Below the pieces are notes generated by a model, which saw only the letters and a list, made by a program, of their open reading frames with translations, was not told where the DNA came from and did no database searches. 47,185 nucleotides of DNA from an uncultured Muribaculaceae bacterium (GTDB lineage: Bacteria > Bacteroidota > Bacteroidia > Bacteroidales > Muribaculaceae): positions 1-47,185 of the forward strand of contig CAJTZS010000031.1 in NCBI GenBank assembly GCA_910584055.1, read 5' to 3'. Within the stretch, counting starts at the first letter, position 1. The number at the start of each line of letters is the position of its first letter. Shown here piece by piece: positions 1-7,923 of this stretch. Made by a program: the position numbers and the translations under genes.

Positions 1-13
1 GATATACTCATAA

Positions 14-21
14 TATATTTG
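14..21 (+). promoter_or_regulatory. Candidate -7 box upstream of hemW
   Basis: TATATTTG matches the Bacteroidota -7 consensus TAnnTTTG exactly. The matching -33 box would lie before the window start, so only half the promoter can be seen. If it is used, transcription starts near position 28. Confidence 0.45.
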
Positions 22-27
22 TTATTA

Positions 28-272
28 TGAGTCAACTTTTTTCAGGGAAAGACAGACCTCTGACAACCGGATATGAAGGCTCTGCCACTCTGCGGCTCTG
101 CGAGGTAAAAAATGACGCGTCGGTGCATATAGCCGGACGGGGAGCTGCTTGTCTCCCCCCATCTGGCTATTGGCTTAGACACATTTGGTTTATTCAGTCC
201 GATAAATGGGAATTTAAACAGCTACAACCGAATAAACATACTAAAGGGGGCCGATTGATTGTTTATTAAAAG
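28..272 (+). promoter_or_regulatory. Structured 5' leader of hemW (candidate cis-regulatory RNA)
   Basis: This is about 245 nt between the predicted transcription start and the hemW ATG. A strong hairpin spans 129-170: nine outer pairs (129-137 with 162-170, one of them G-U), a small internal loop, then GGGGAG (139-144) pairing with CTCCCC (153-158). Further on, GAATAAAC (230-237) can pair either with GTTTATTC (188-195) or, shifted by one base, with TGTTTATT (260-267) just before the start codon. An 80-codon open frame (27-269) covers the same stretch, but its product is unrecognised and its ATG coincides with the predicted transcription start. I therefore prefer untranslated leader over gene. 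No known riboswitch class was recognised. Confidence 0.35.
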
Positions 273-1412
273 ATGGCGGGCATATATATCCATATTCCTT
301 ATTGCAAAAGCAAGTGTATCTACTGCGATTTCTACAGCCGGGCGGCACATTCTCCGGATTGGCATCGCTTCTGTAAGGCTTTGATAATGGAATTCGAATC
401 CCGTATCTCTGAAATTCCACCGGACTCCGGATCTTTTACCATATATATAGGTGGTGGAACGCCTTCCCTACTCCCTCCCTTTGAATTCAAATTCTTGATG
501 AATTCCATCACTACACTTCTCGGCGACAGACATCCACGTATTCCCATAATCGAGGCTACGATTGAAGTCAATCCTGATGATGTGACTCCGGAACTATGCC
601 GTTGCTGGAGGGAAAGCGGGGTAACACGTGTGAGCATGGGCGTGCAGACATTGTCAGACACAGAGCTACATATTATAGGAAGGAGGCATAACGCCCAACG
701 TGCGCGCGAGGCCTTCGAAACACTTCGCAGTGAATTCTCCAACATCAGCCTCGACCTGATGTTCGGACTTCCCAAACAGACCATCGATAGCCTTGACCAT
801 ACCCTCGACTCATTTATAAAGATGAGACCCGAACATATTTCCGCTTATTCGTTGATGTATGAAGAACGGACAGCACTCTGGCGTTTGCGAGACCTCGGCA
901 AAATAGAGGAAACGGACGAAGACCTCAATGTAAGGATGTTTGAAATGATTTCAGAAAAGCTCAATAACGCCGGTTACGAACGCTACGAGATTTCCAATTA
1001 TTCCCTGCCGGGATTCAGGTCGAGACACAACTCCTCCTATTGGAAAGGCTCGCCATATATCGGACTCGGACCTTCCGCCCACAGCTATGACGGAGCGATA
1101 ACCCGGCGATGGAACATAGCTGATATTAATCTATATATGGAAAGGATAGAAAACGGAGGGGAATATAGCGAAAAGGAAATTCTCGGTTTCGAGGAATTGC
1201 GGGAAGAACGCATAATGACCTCCCTGCGCACAATTGAAGGGCTTTCGTTACAACGTTATGAAGCTTCGTTCGGAAGCACCCGATTGCAACGGCTCCTAAA
1301 TGCCGCCGCCCCTTTCCTTCAATCCGGCTCATTGATTATTGATGAAAAGAACCTGCGGCTATCGGAAACAGGGGTAATGATCTCCGACGAAATAATCTCA
1401 TCATTATTTTAG
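273..1412 (+). CDS. hemW: HemW-type radical SAM protein (heme chaperone; formerly annotated as coproporphyrinogen III oxidase-like)
   Basis: This 379-residue protein begins almost at once with the radical SAM cluster motif: C11, C15 and C18 in the CxxxCxxC pattern. The motif is followed by D-F-Y rather than the extra Cys found in true HemN, which is the usual way to tell HemW apart. GGGTPS at about residue 60 and a VNPDD stretch are family SAM-binding features, and the length fits HemW (about 375-400). HemW proteins bind heme and are proposed to insert it into respiratory cytochromes; they do not catalyse the HemN reaction. The ATG at 273 is chosen because the cluster must sit near the N-terminus. 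It stands alone, preceded by a long structured leader. Confidence 0.93.
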   Translation: MAGIYIHIPYCKSKCIYCDFYSRAAHSPDWHRFCKALIMEFESRISEIPPDSGSFTIYIGGGTPSLLPPFEFKFLMNSITTLLGDRHPRIPIIEATIEVNPDDVTPELCRCWRESGVTRVSMGVQTLSDTELHIIGRRHNAQRAREAFETLRSEFSNISLDLMFGLPKQTIDSLDHTLDSFIKMRPEHISAYSLMYEERTALWRLRDLGKIEETDEDLNVRMFEMISEKLNNAGYERYEISNYSLPGFRSRHNSSYWKGSPYIGLGPSAHSYDGAITRRWNIADINLYMERIENGGEYSEKEILGFEELREERIMTSLRTIEGLSLQRYEASFGSTRLQRLLNAAAPFLQSGSLIIDEKNLRLSETGVMISDEIISSLF

Positions 1413-1475
1413 AGTAAACGATATTGCAGGCACAATAATTTCAATGATTTATTATGTAAATTAATAATAAATACT

Positions 1476-1483
1476 TAACTTTG
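1476..1483 (+). promoter_or_regulatory. Candidate -7 box for the YhcG-like nuclease gene
   Basis: TAACTTTG matches TAnnTTTG, 63 bp upstream of the ATG at 1547. The -33 region (about 1452-1456) is only a poor match, so the call rests mainly on the -7 box and its position. Confidence 0.4.
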
Positions 1484-1546
1484 AAGATGTTGCCAAATAC
1501 GCATAGAGGCATATGGCCAATCTACGCTGCAAAATGAGTTACTAAC

Positions 1547-2596
1547 ATGACTATGAATCAACGAAATACATCATCGGAGTTGTCCGACAACGTATATTCT
1601 CAGATAAAGCTGGTTCTTATTCAAGCAAGAGCCACCGTATTGACAACAGTCAACACTGCGATGGTACAGGCTTACTGGCATGTCGGCAAGCTGATTGTTG
1701 AGGCGCAAGGAGGCGCAGAAAGGGCTGCTTATGGAGATGACCTGCTGAGGTCTATTTCCACTCGCCTAACAAATGAGTTTGGAAAAGGCTTCACTACTGA
1801 CAATCTGCGTCGTATGCGTCAGTTTTATCTGTGCTTCCCAATTTGTGGCACAGTGTGCCACAAATTAAGCTGGTCGCATATTCGGCAGTTAATCAAGGTC
1901 TCAAATCCTAAAGCTCGCGAATATTATGCAGAAGAGGCTGTAGCCGGGAAATGGAGTGTCCGCCAACTTGAAAGGCAGATTGCTACACAATATTATGAGC
2001 GTCTGCTGTCCACTCATCGGGATTCGTCAGAGGTGGAGACACTGATAAAGAAAAACCTTCCGGCCAAGCCTGAGAAGTTTGATCCATTGACACTAATACA
2101 CGATCCATTCATTCTCGAATTTATCGGTGCCAAGGAGGATGTGGTATGGCAAGAAAGCGAACTTGAAAGTGCTTTGATTTCTCACCTTGAAGAGTTCCTG
2201 TTGGAATTGGGACGAGGGTTTGCCTTTATGGGCAGACAGAAACGAATTACTATTGACGGTCAGCATTTCTATCCTGATCTGGTGTTTTACAACGTCCTGA
2301 CCCGGAGTTACGTCATCATAGATTTGAAGATGAAACGGGTGGATTACAGCGACATCGGTCAGATGCAACTATATGTCAATTATTATAACCGAGAAGTATG
2401 TCAGTCAGATGACAATCCGACAATCGGCATTATACTTTGCTCCGAAAAGAATGACACTATAATTGAATACACTTTAGGAGACCGAAAGGATATAGGTATT
2501 TTCTCAGCGAAGTATAACCTTATCATGCCGACAAAGGAAGAATTGAGCAGGGAAATTGAGTTGACTCGCCAAAAATTCAAACTCATCAACAGTTAA
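1547..2596 (+). CDS. YhcG/DUF1016 family PD-(D/E)xK nuclease-domain protein
   Basis: The 349-residue protein has the two-part YhcG layout. An N-terminal DUF1016-type helical domain covers about residues 15-150, including the typical stretches AYWHVGK and WSHIRQL. A C-terminal nuclease fold covers about 180-345. The catalytic signature is visible as P243-D244 followed by I258-D259-L260-K261, with a glutamine-rich helix (GQMQLY) after it, as in PD-(D/E)xK enzymes. The family is often found as a lone gene or inside restriction-modification and other defence or mobile islands, and its exact role is unsettled. Here it is solitary between hemW and an EF-G paralogue, with no methylase or integrase beside it. 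ATG codons at 1547 and 1553 are both possible starts. Family assignment is firm; the biological role is not known from sequence. Confidence 0.88.
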   Translation: MTMNQRNTSSELSDNVYSQIKLVLIQARATVLTTVNTAMVQAYWHVGKLIVEAQGGAERAAYGDDLLRSISTRLTNEFGKGFTTDNLRRMRQFYLCFPICGTVCHKLSWSHIRQLIKVSNPKAREYYAEEAVAGKWSVRQLERQIATQYYERLLSTHRDSSEVETLIKKNLPAKPEKFDPLTLIHDPFILEFIGAKEDVVWQESELESALISHLEEFLLELGRGFAFMGRQKRITIDGQHFYPDLVFYNVLTRSYVIIDLKMKRVDYSDIGQMQLYVNYYNREVCQSDDNPTIGIILCSEKNDTIIEYTLGDRKDIGIFSAKYNLIMPTKEELSREIELTRQKFKLINS

Positions 2597-2809
2597 AGCC
2601 TTATCATGAATTTTGATTGTCTAAAGGAATTTGTCTCCCTCTTACATAATGCTATAACGGCGGCATAAAAATATTTATGTTACAAAACATCATTCGTTCT
2701 TCACGTTTTTCCACAATTTTTACTAAATTGCGCTCGCTTTTGCAACACAAGGGCATCCTCTCCCTGTAAAAGACAACGAAATTCTTGTAATAATTAAAAT
2801 CTTATATCA

Positions 2810-4966
2810 ATGAAGATTTATAAAACCAACGAAATCAAAAACATTGCCCTCCTCGGTTCGAAGGGCTCCGGAAAAACCACACTCGCAGAATCAATGATCT
2901 TCGAGTGTGGAGTTATAAAACGTCGCGGCACAGTTGAAGCGAAAAACACAGTATCCGACTATTTCCCCGTGGAGAAGGAATATGGATATTCAGTATTCTC
3001 AACAGTTTTCAATGCCGAATTCAACAACAAGAAATTAAATATAATCGATTGTCCGGGGGCTGACGATTTCGTAGGCAATGCATATACCGCACTCGGTGTA
3101 TGCGACATGGGTCTTATCCTCGTTGACGCTCAATATGGCGTGGAAGTCGGAACAGAGAATATCTTCCGCACAACCGCCAAACTCAAAAAACCTGTAATCT
3201 TCGGTCTTAACCAGATGGACGGGGAGAAAGCCGATTTCGAGAATGTCATGGAACAGATGCGCGAGCACTTCGGTCCGCGTGTGGTTCAGATTCAGTATCC
3301 TCTCGAGTCAGGTCCCAATTTCCATTCCATGATCGATGTCCTTCTCATGAAGAAATATGAATGGGGTCCCGACGGCGGCACACCCACAATCTCCGAGATT
3401 CCGGAAGACCAGCTCGAGAAAGCCCGCGAACTCAACCAGATTCTCGTGGAAGCTGCTGCAGAAAACGATGAGACCCTGATGGAAAAATTCTTCGAACAGG
3501 GAAGCCTGACGGAAGATGAGATGCGTGAAGGAATCCGCAAAGGACTTATCGACCGCTCCATATATCCGGTCGTAGTGCTCAGTGGAATCAAAGACATGGG
3601 AGTCCGCCGTCTGATGGAATTCCTCGGCAATGTATGTCCTTTCGTGAGCGATATGCCGGCTCCCGAAACCGTAACGGGCGAAGAGGTTAAACCGGATGCA
3701 AACGGCCCTCTCTCCGTATTCTTCTTCAAGACTTCCGTTGAGCCGCATATCGGCGAAGTTTCATATTTCAAGGTAATGAGCGGCACGCTCAAAGCCGGAG
3801 AAGATCTTGAGAATGTATCACGTGGCGGCAAAGAGCGTCTCGCGCAGATATTCACCGTATGCGGTCAGCTCCGCAATCCTATCGAGGCTCTCGAAGCCGG
3901 CGATATAGGTGCGGCCGTTAAACTGAAAGACGTGCGCACCGGTAACACTCTCGATACAAAAGGCTGCGACTATCAGTTCGACTTCATCAAGTATCCTCAG
4001 CCCAAATACACACGCGCAATCCGTCCGCTCACTGAAAGCGACGCTGAAAAACTTGCCGGCATCCTCACCCGCATGCATGAAGAAGATCCCACATGGGTTG
4101 TGGAGCAGAGCAAGGAGCTGAAGCAGACTCTCGTCAAGGGTCAGGGAGAATTCCACCTCCGCACCCTTAAATGGCGCATCGAGAATAACGAAAAACTTCC
4201 AATCGAATTTATCGACCAGAAGATTCCTTATCGCGAGACAATCACCAAGGCTGCACGTGCGGACTACCGCCACAAGAAACAATCCGGCGGTTCAGGTCAG
4301 TTCGGTGAAGTGCATCTGATTATCGAGCCATACACCGAGGGGATGCCCGAACCAGACAGCTACAAATTCGGCAATCAGGAGTTCAAGCTCAATGTCCGCG
4401 ACAAGCAGGAAATTCCTTTGGATTGGGGTGGCAAGTTAGTGGTCTACAACTGCATCGTCGGCGGTGCTATCGATGCCCGTTTCATACCGGCAATCGTCAA
4501 AGGTCTTATGGACCGTATGGAGCAAGGACCGCTAACCGGTTCTTACGCACGCGACGTGCGCGTCATGATTTACGACGGCAAGATGCACCCTGTTGATTCC
4601 AATGAAATCTCGTTCCGCCTTGCAGGCCGCAACGCATTCTCTCAGGCATTCCGGGAGGCAAACCCGAAAATCCTCGAACCTATATACGATGTAGAGGTTC
4701 TCACGCCCGGCGATTCCATGGGAGACGTTATGAGCGACCTTCAGGGACGCCGCGCCATAATAATGGGTATGTCTTCGGAAAACGGTATCGAGAAACTTTC
4801 TGCAAAAGTTCCCTTGAAAGAAATGTCTTCCTATTCAACATCCCTCAGCTCCATCACCGGTGGACGCAGCTCATTCACAATGGAATTCTCCGGATATGAG
4901 CTTGTTCCCTCAGATGTTCAGGAGAAGCTTCTCAAGGCATACGCAGAAACCCAGACAGAAGAATAA
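2810..4966 (+). CDS. fusA2: Elongation factor G paralogue with degenerate GTPase motifs (EF-G2 type)
   Basis: This is a 718-residue, full-length EF-G with G domain, beta-barrel domain II, and domains III-V, including the conserved domain IV stretch ending GGAIDARFIPA. The G domain departs from canonical EF-G. The P-loop reads GSKGSGKTT (16-24). The switch I RGIT motif is replaced by Y58-G59-Y60-S61. The G3 motif DTPGH is DCPGA, so the catalytic His is Ala84. G4 NKxD is NQMD (134-137). Known biology: Bacteroides thetaiotaomicron has an EF-G2 reported to support translation without GTPase activity and to matter for gut colonisation. I infer this protein is the counterpart. The 213-bp region upstream is AT-rich, and I could not fix a consensus promoter there. 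A hairpin terminator follows at 5000. Confidence 0.9.
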   Translation: MKIYKTNEIKNIALLGSKGSGKTTLAESMIFECGVIKRRGTVEAKNTVSDYFPVEKEYGYSVFSTVFNAEFNNKKLNIIDCPGADDFVGNAYTALGVCDMGLILVDAQYGVEVGTENIFRTTAKLKKPVIFGLNQMDGEKADFENVMEQMREHFGPRVVQIQYPLESGPNFHSMIDVLLMKKYEWGPDGGTPTISEIPEDQLEKARELNQILVEAAAENDETLMEKFFEQGSLTEDEMREGIRKGLIDRSIYPVVVLSGIKDMGVRRLMEFLGNVCPFVSDMPAPETVTGEEVKPDANGPLSVFFFKTSVEPHIGEVSYFKVMSGTLKAGEDLENVSRGGKERLAQIFTVCGQLRNPIEALEAGDIGAAVKLKDVRTGNTLDTKGCDYQFDFIKYPQPKYTRAIRPLTESDAEKLAGILTRMHEEDPTWVVEQSKELKQTLVKGQGEFHLRTLKWRIENNEKLPIEFIDQKIPYRETITKAARADYRHKKQSGGSGQFGEVHLIIEPYTEGMPEPDSYKFGNQEFKLNVRDKQEIPLDWGGKLVVYNCIVGGAIDARFIPAIVKGLMDRMEQGPLTGSYARDVRVMIYDGKMHPVDSNEISFRLAGRNAFSQAFREANPKILEPIYDVEVLTPGDSMGDVMSDLQGRRAIIMGMSSENGIEKLSAKVPLKEMSSYSTSLSSITGGRSSFTMEFSGYELVPSDVQEKLLKAYAETQTEE

Positions 4967-4999
4967 CAACAACAATAACCTATCAGACGATTTTCAGAA

Positions 5000-5035
5000 C
5001 CGGGGGCACGACGCGAAGTCGCACCCCCGGCTTTA
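5000..5035 (+). terminator. Hairpin terminator after the EF-G paralogue
   Basis: CCGGGGG pairs with CCCCCGG and, after two mismatches, CGAC pairs with GTCG around a GCGAA loop. A short CTTTATATT tail follows. It lies between convergent genes and may also stop reading from the oxalate operon, though the T-tract is better on the plus strand. Confidence 0.65.
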
Positions 5036-5040
5036 TATTA

Positions 5041-5120
5041 ATGTGTAATGTGTAATGCTTAATGTGTAATTAAACATTCAACATTCAACATTCAACATTA
5101 AACATTCAACATTAAACATA
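5041..5120. repeat. AT-rich short tandem repeats between convergent genes
   Basis: The first part repeats TGTGTAA-like units and the second part repeats ACATTCA/ACATTAA units of 7 bp. The two halves are roughly complementary, so the block could fold weakly. Related AACATTAAA-like strings occur at about 15812-15843 and 31699-31732. It looks like non-coding filler sequence. Confidence 0.6.
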
Positions 5121-5126
5121 ACATTA

Positions 5127-6104
5127 TCAAAAGTGTGCAAGGCACATGTCGGTAATCCATATCCAAAGCGGACAGAAACCGACGAAAAGGATGACCGAGA
5201 GAGTCAAGGACGAAGTGCCCGTAGCAACATAAGTATCAGATTCATCAGCGATAATAATACCAGAGAATGCCGGCGGCAGCGCGGCTGCGACAACGAGCAT
5301 CTTCAGGTTCAGAGGATCCATCTTGAAAATCAAGCCCATGATAAGTATCACTGCGGGCATCATAACCATCTTCAATATGGAACCGAGAACAGCCTGCCAG
5401 TTGATCTGGATCTTTATGGCGGAAAGTGTTATACCTGCAGAAAATACAGCCATTGAAGCGTTAGCACCCTTGATCAGGTCGAACGAAGGACTTGCCCAGT
5501 CCGGCCATGGTATTCCGACAAGGACCCAGACAACTGCTAAGATCGGTGCCCAGGCTACCGGTTGAGCCAATGCATGCAACACTGGTTTCCATGCACTCTC
5601 CTTTTTTGTGCTACCAGGATTTTGTTTTTCAAGGGAAGCATTCATCAGCGACAAACCAACCGGAATACCTACGGCATTAACCACAATACCTACGATAGCC
5701 ACAACAAGCGCCACGGAAGGATTTGTGCCGAAAATAGGTTCCAACACTGCGAATCCGAGGAAACCGATGGTAGGGGAACCGCTTATCAGTGCAGACACAG
5801 CCGCGTCAGCCCCTGTATTCTTCTTGAAACAATACTTGAATACCCAATACACTATCATGAAACAGAGCATTATACCTACCAGCGATATGAGCGTAAGCTT
5901 GATATCCCTGGCAAGCATCTCTCTGCTTGCCTGAACGATAGACACGAATAGGGCTGCCGGCAATGCATAGACAAGCACCACTTTATTAAACTTCTTGGCG
6001 TCTTCACCTGTGAAAGCGCCTTTTTTCCCGGATATGTAACCGGCCAGCATCACCACAATGATCGGCACAATCGCATACAGGATGACGTGCATCATATTTG
6101 ACAT
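5127..6104 (-). CDS. yfdV: AEC-family transporter, likely oxalate/formate permease (YfdV-like)
   Basis: The 325-residue protein is almost wholly hydrophobic, with about ten predicted membrane segments in the two-bundle arrangement of the auxin efflux carrier (AEC) family; length fits the family (about 310-320). It is the third gene of the frc-oxc operon, 32 bp after oxc. E. coli has the same gene order (frc-oxc-yfdV). Known AEC members move small carboxylates such as malate and malonate. From context I infer inner-membrane uptake of oxalate, perhaps exchanged for formate; OxlT of Oxalobacter does this but belongs to the unrelated MFS family. The symbol follows operon position, not proven orthology. 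Further Met codons at residues 4 and 5 leave the exact start open. Confidence 0.85.
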   Translation of the reverse strand: MSNMMHVILYAIVPIIVVMLAGYISGKKGAFTGEDAKKFNKVVLVYALPAALFVSIVQASREMLARDIKLTLISLVGIMLCFMIVYWVFKYCFKKNTGADAAVSALISGSPTIGFLGFAVLEPIFGTNPSVALVVAIVGIVVNAVGIPVGLSLMNASLEKQNPGSTKKESAWKPVLHALAQPVAWAPILAVVWVLVGIPWPDWASPSFDLIKGANASMAVFSAGITLSAIKIQINWQAVLGSILKMVMMPAVILIMGLIFKMDPLNLKMLVVAAALPPAFSGIIIADESDTYVATGTSSLTLSVILFVGFCPLWIWITDMCLAHF

Positions 6105-6136
6105 CTTTTTCCTTGTTTATAGTTTATAGTTCTTTA

Positions 6137-7915
6137 TTATACCGTGATCGGAATCAACGGCTCCGGATTCAGATAGCCGATGTGCCCGCTCTCTTTGCCA
6201 GCATCGCCAGCCAACTGAACATCGATCAGCGTAGGTTTACGCGAAGCTATCGCAGCCTCAAGAGCTTGCTCAAACTCCTCCGGAGTGGTGACATAATAGC
6301 CTTTGCCACCAAACGCCTCCATCATCATGTCGTAACGGGCATTCAAATCAAGAGTCGTGGGCGCAGGATCGCCATCGTTACTCAGATTTACTCCAATATG
6401 ATTGTATATACCTCCGTTATTGAACACGCAGACCGTGATCGGAAGGTCAAAATTGGTCATTGTGCTAATCTCCATCCCGGAAAATCCGAAAGCCGAATCT
6501 CCCTGAATAGTGACTACAGGTCCTCCGGTAGCCAACGCAGCCCCGATTGCAGAACCCGCTCCCATACCCATTATGGCCCATGTGGCGCAGTCTATACGAT
6601 GGCGGGGCACACTCATATCGATGGCGTCACGGCAATCGTCAAGAGTATTTGCACCCTCATTGATCAGAGTCACCTCGGGGTGCTTCTCAAGCACGGCTTT
6701 CGCAGCCCTGAGAGCATCCCAGTGATCCATAGGTTCGGGGCTCGGAGCTAATTTCGCCTGAATCCATTTGTTCGCCTCTATTGTATGAGCCTGCAAATCT
6801 TTGACCCATTGAGGATCCATCGACAGCTTATATTCAGGCAACGCCTGAATAATCATATCGAGAGATGCTCCGAGATCTCCTATCACCGGAGCCGCTATCG
6901 GCACATTGCAATCGATTTCCGTTGGTTCAACATCGAGCTGAACATACTTATTGTCAGGATTCCATTTGCCGTGACCCCGCGACAGCAGCCAGTTTAGGCG
7001 CGCCCCGACGAGCACCACAACATCCGCCTGTTCCATAATCATGCTACGGCAAGAGATTGCAGACAGAGGATGGTTGTCGGGCAGTAATCCTTTGGCCATC
7101 GACATGGAATAAAACGGAATCCCCGTTTTCTCCACAAGTTCCTTTATCTTCGCGTCATTCTGTGAATATGCCGCCCCTTTACCAAACAGGAACACCGGCT
7201 TTTTGGCTGAAGCTATAAGCTCCATCGCCCGCTTCACGGAATCCTGTGAAGGATAAGTCTCGGATGCAGGATCAACCGGAACGAACTGTAGCTTGGCAGC
7301 CTCCTCTTTTGACAGTATACCGCCCAATGCGGGAACTGTCATGTCGAGATAAACACCTCCGGGACGACCGGAAAGCGCAGCACGCATCGCACGCGCCACA
7401 CCGACCGCTATATCCTGGGGGCGGTTAACCCTGTATGCCGCTTTGACAAGCGGCTTGGCTATTGCGAGTTGGTCAAGGCCTTCGTAAGTTCCTTGCTCAA
7501 GATCCACGGCAACACGATCGGAAGACCCGGATATTTGAATCATCGGATAGCAATTGACCGTGGCATTGGCAGTGGCCGTCAGTCCGTTAAGGAATCCAAG
7601 TGACGATACTGTCAGCAATATTCCCGGTTTCTTGGTGAGATAACCATAGGTGGCTGCCGCCATACCTGCCTGCTGTTCGAACCGGAAACTTATAAACCGG
7701 ATTCCCACTTTCTGACAGATATATGCGACTTCGGTCACAGGTATGCCCACAAGACCGAAAATCACCTCCACCCCGTTTGCCTTCAATGCATTCGCAAGCA
7801 CATACATACCGGTCATGTCAGTTTCGGGATTCGGAGCCATAGGAGGCTTGCATCCGCACGTACCCGGTGAGGCGGGCGCTACAGCAGTTTTATTTTTAAT
7901 TTCCGTATTTTTCAT
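6137..7915 (-). CDS. oxc: Oxalyl-CoA decarboxylase (ThDP-dependent)
   Basis: This cytoplasmic enzyme decarboxylates oxalyl-CoA to formyl-CoA plus CO2. It is 592 residues with the three-domain ThDP enzyme layout and closely resembles Oxalobacter formigenes OXC throughout, for example GIPVTEVA, FRFEQQAG (E80 is the expected ThDP-activating Glu), GFLNGLT, SGRPGGVYLDM and KGLLPDNHPLSA. The ThDP-binding motif runs from GDSAFGFSG to FNNGG, and a RYDMMMEAFGGKGY segment follows. The frame starts 8 bp after the frc stop, so the genes are translationally close. The N-terminus is about 20 residues longer than in Oxalobacter and contains Cys-Gly-Cys; an internal ATG at 7840 (Met26) would give the usual length. 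The function call does not depend on this choice. Confidence 0.96.
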   Translation of the reverse strand: MKNTEIKNKTAVAPASPGTCGCKPPMAPNPETDMTGMYVLANALKANGVEVIFGLVGIPVTEVAYICQKVGIRFISFRFEQQAGMAAATYGYLTKKPGILLTVSSLGFLNGLTATANATVNCYPMIQISGSSDRVAVDLEQGTYEGLDQLAIAKPLVKAAYRVNRPQDIAVGVARAMRAALSGRPGGVYLDMTVPALGGILSKEEAAKLQFVPVDPASETYPSQDSVKRAMELIASAKKPVFLFGKGAAYSQNDAKIKELVEKTGIPFYSMSMAKGLLPDNHPLSAISCRSMIMEQADVVVLVGARLNWLLSRGHGKWNPDNKYVQLDVEPTEIDCNVPIAAPVIGDLGASLDMIIQALPEYKLSMDPQWVKDLQAHTIEANKWIQAKLAPSPEPMDHWDALRAAKAVLEKHPEVTLINEGANTLDDCRDAIDMSVPRHRIDCATWAIMGMGAGSAIGAALATGGPVVTIQGDSAFGFSGMEISTMTNFDLPITVCVFNNGGIYNHIGVNLSNDGDPAPTTLDLNARYDMMMEAFGGKGYYVTTPEEFEQALEAAIASRKPTLIDVQLAGDAGKESGHIGYLNPEPLIPITV

Positions 7916-7923
7916 AACCTTGT

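Noticed and set aside
27..269. 80-codon open frame ending 3 bp before hemW
   Set aside because: The product is unrecognised, the ATG coincides with the predicted transcription start, and the region is better explained by RNA hairpins. It remains possible, but I do not list it as a gene.
5041..5120. CRISPR-like direct repeats
   Set aside because: The units are only 7 bp with no spacers of regular length and no cas genes nearby. It is simple-sequence repeat.
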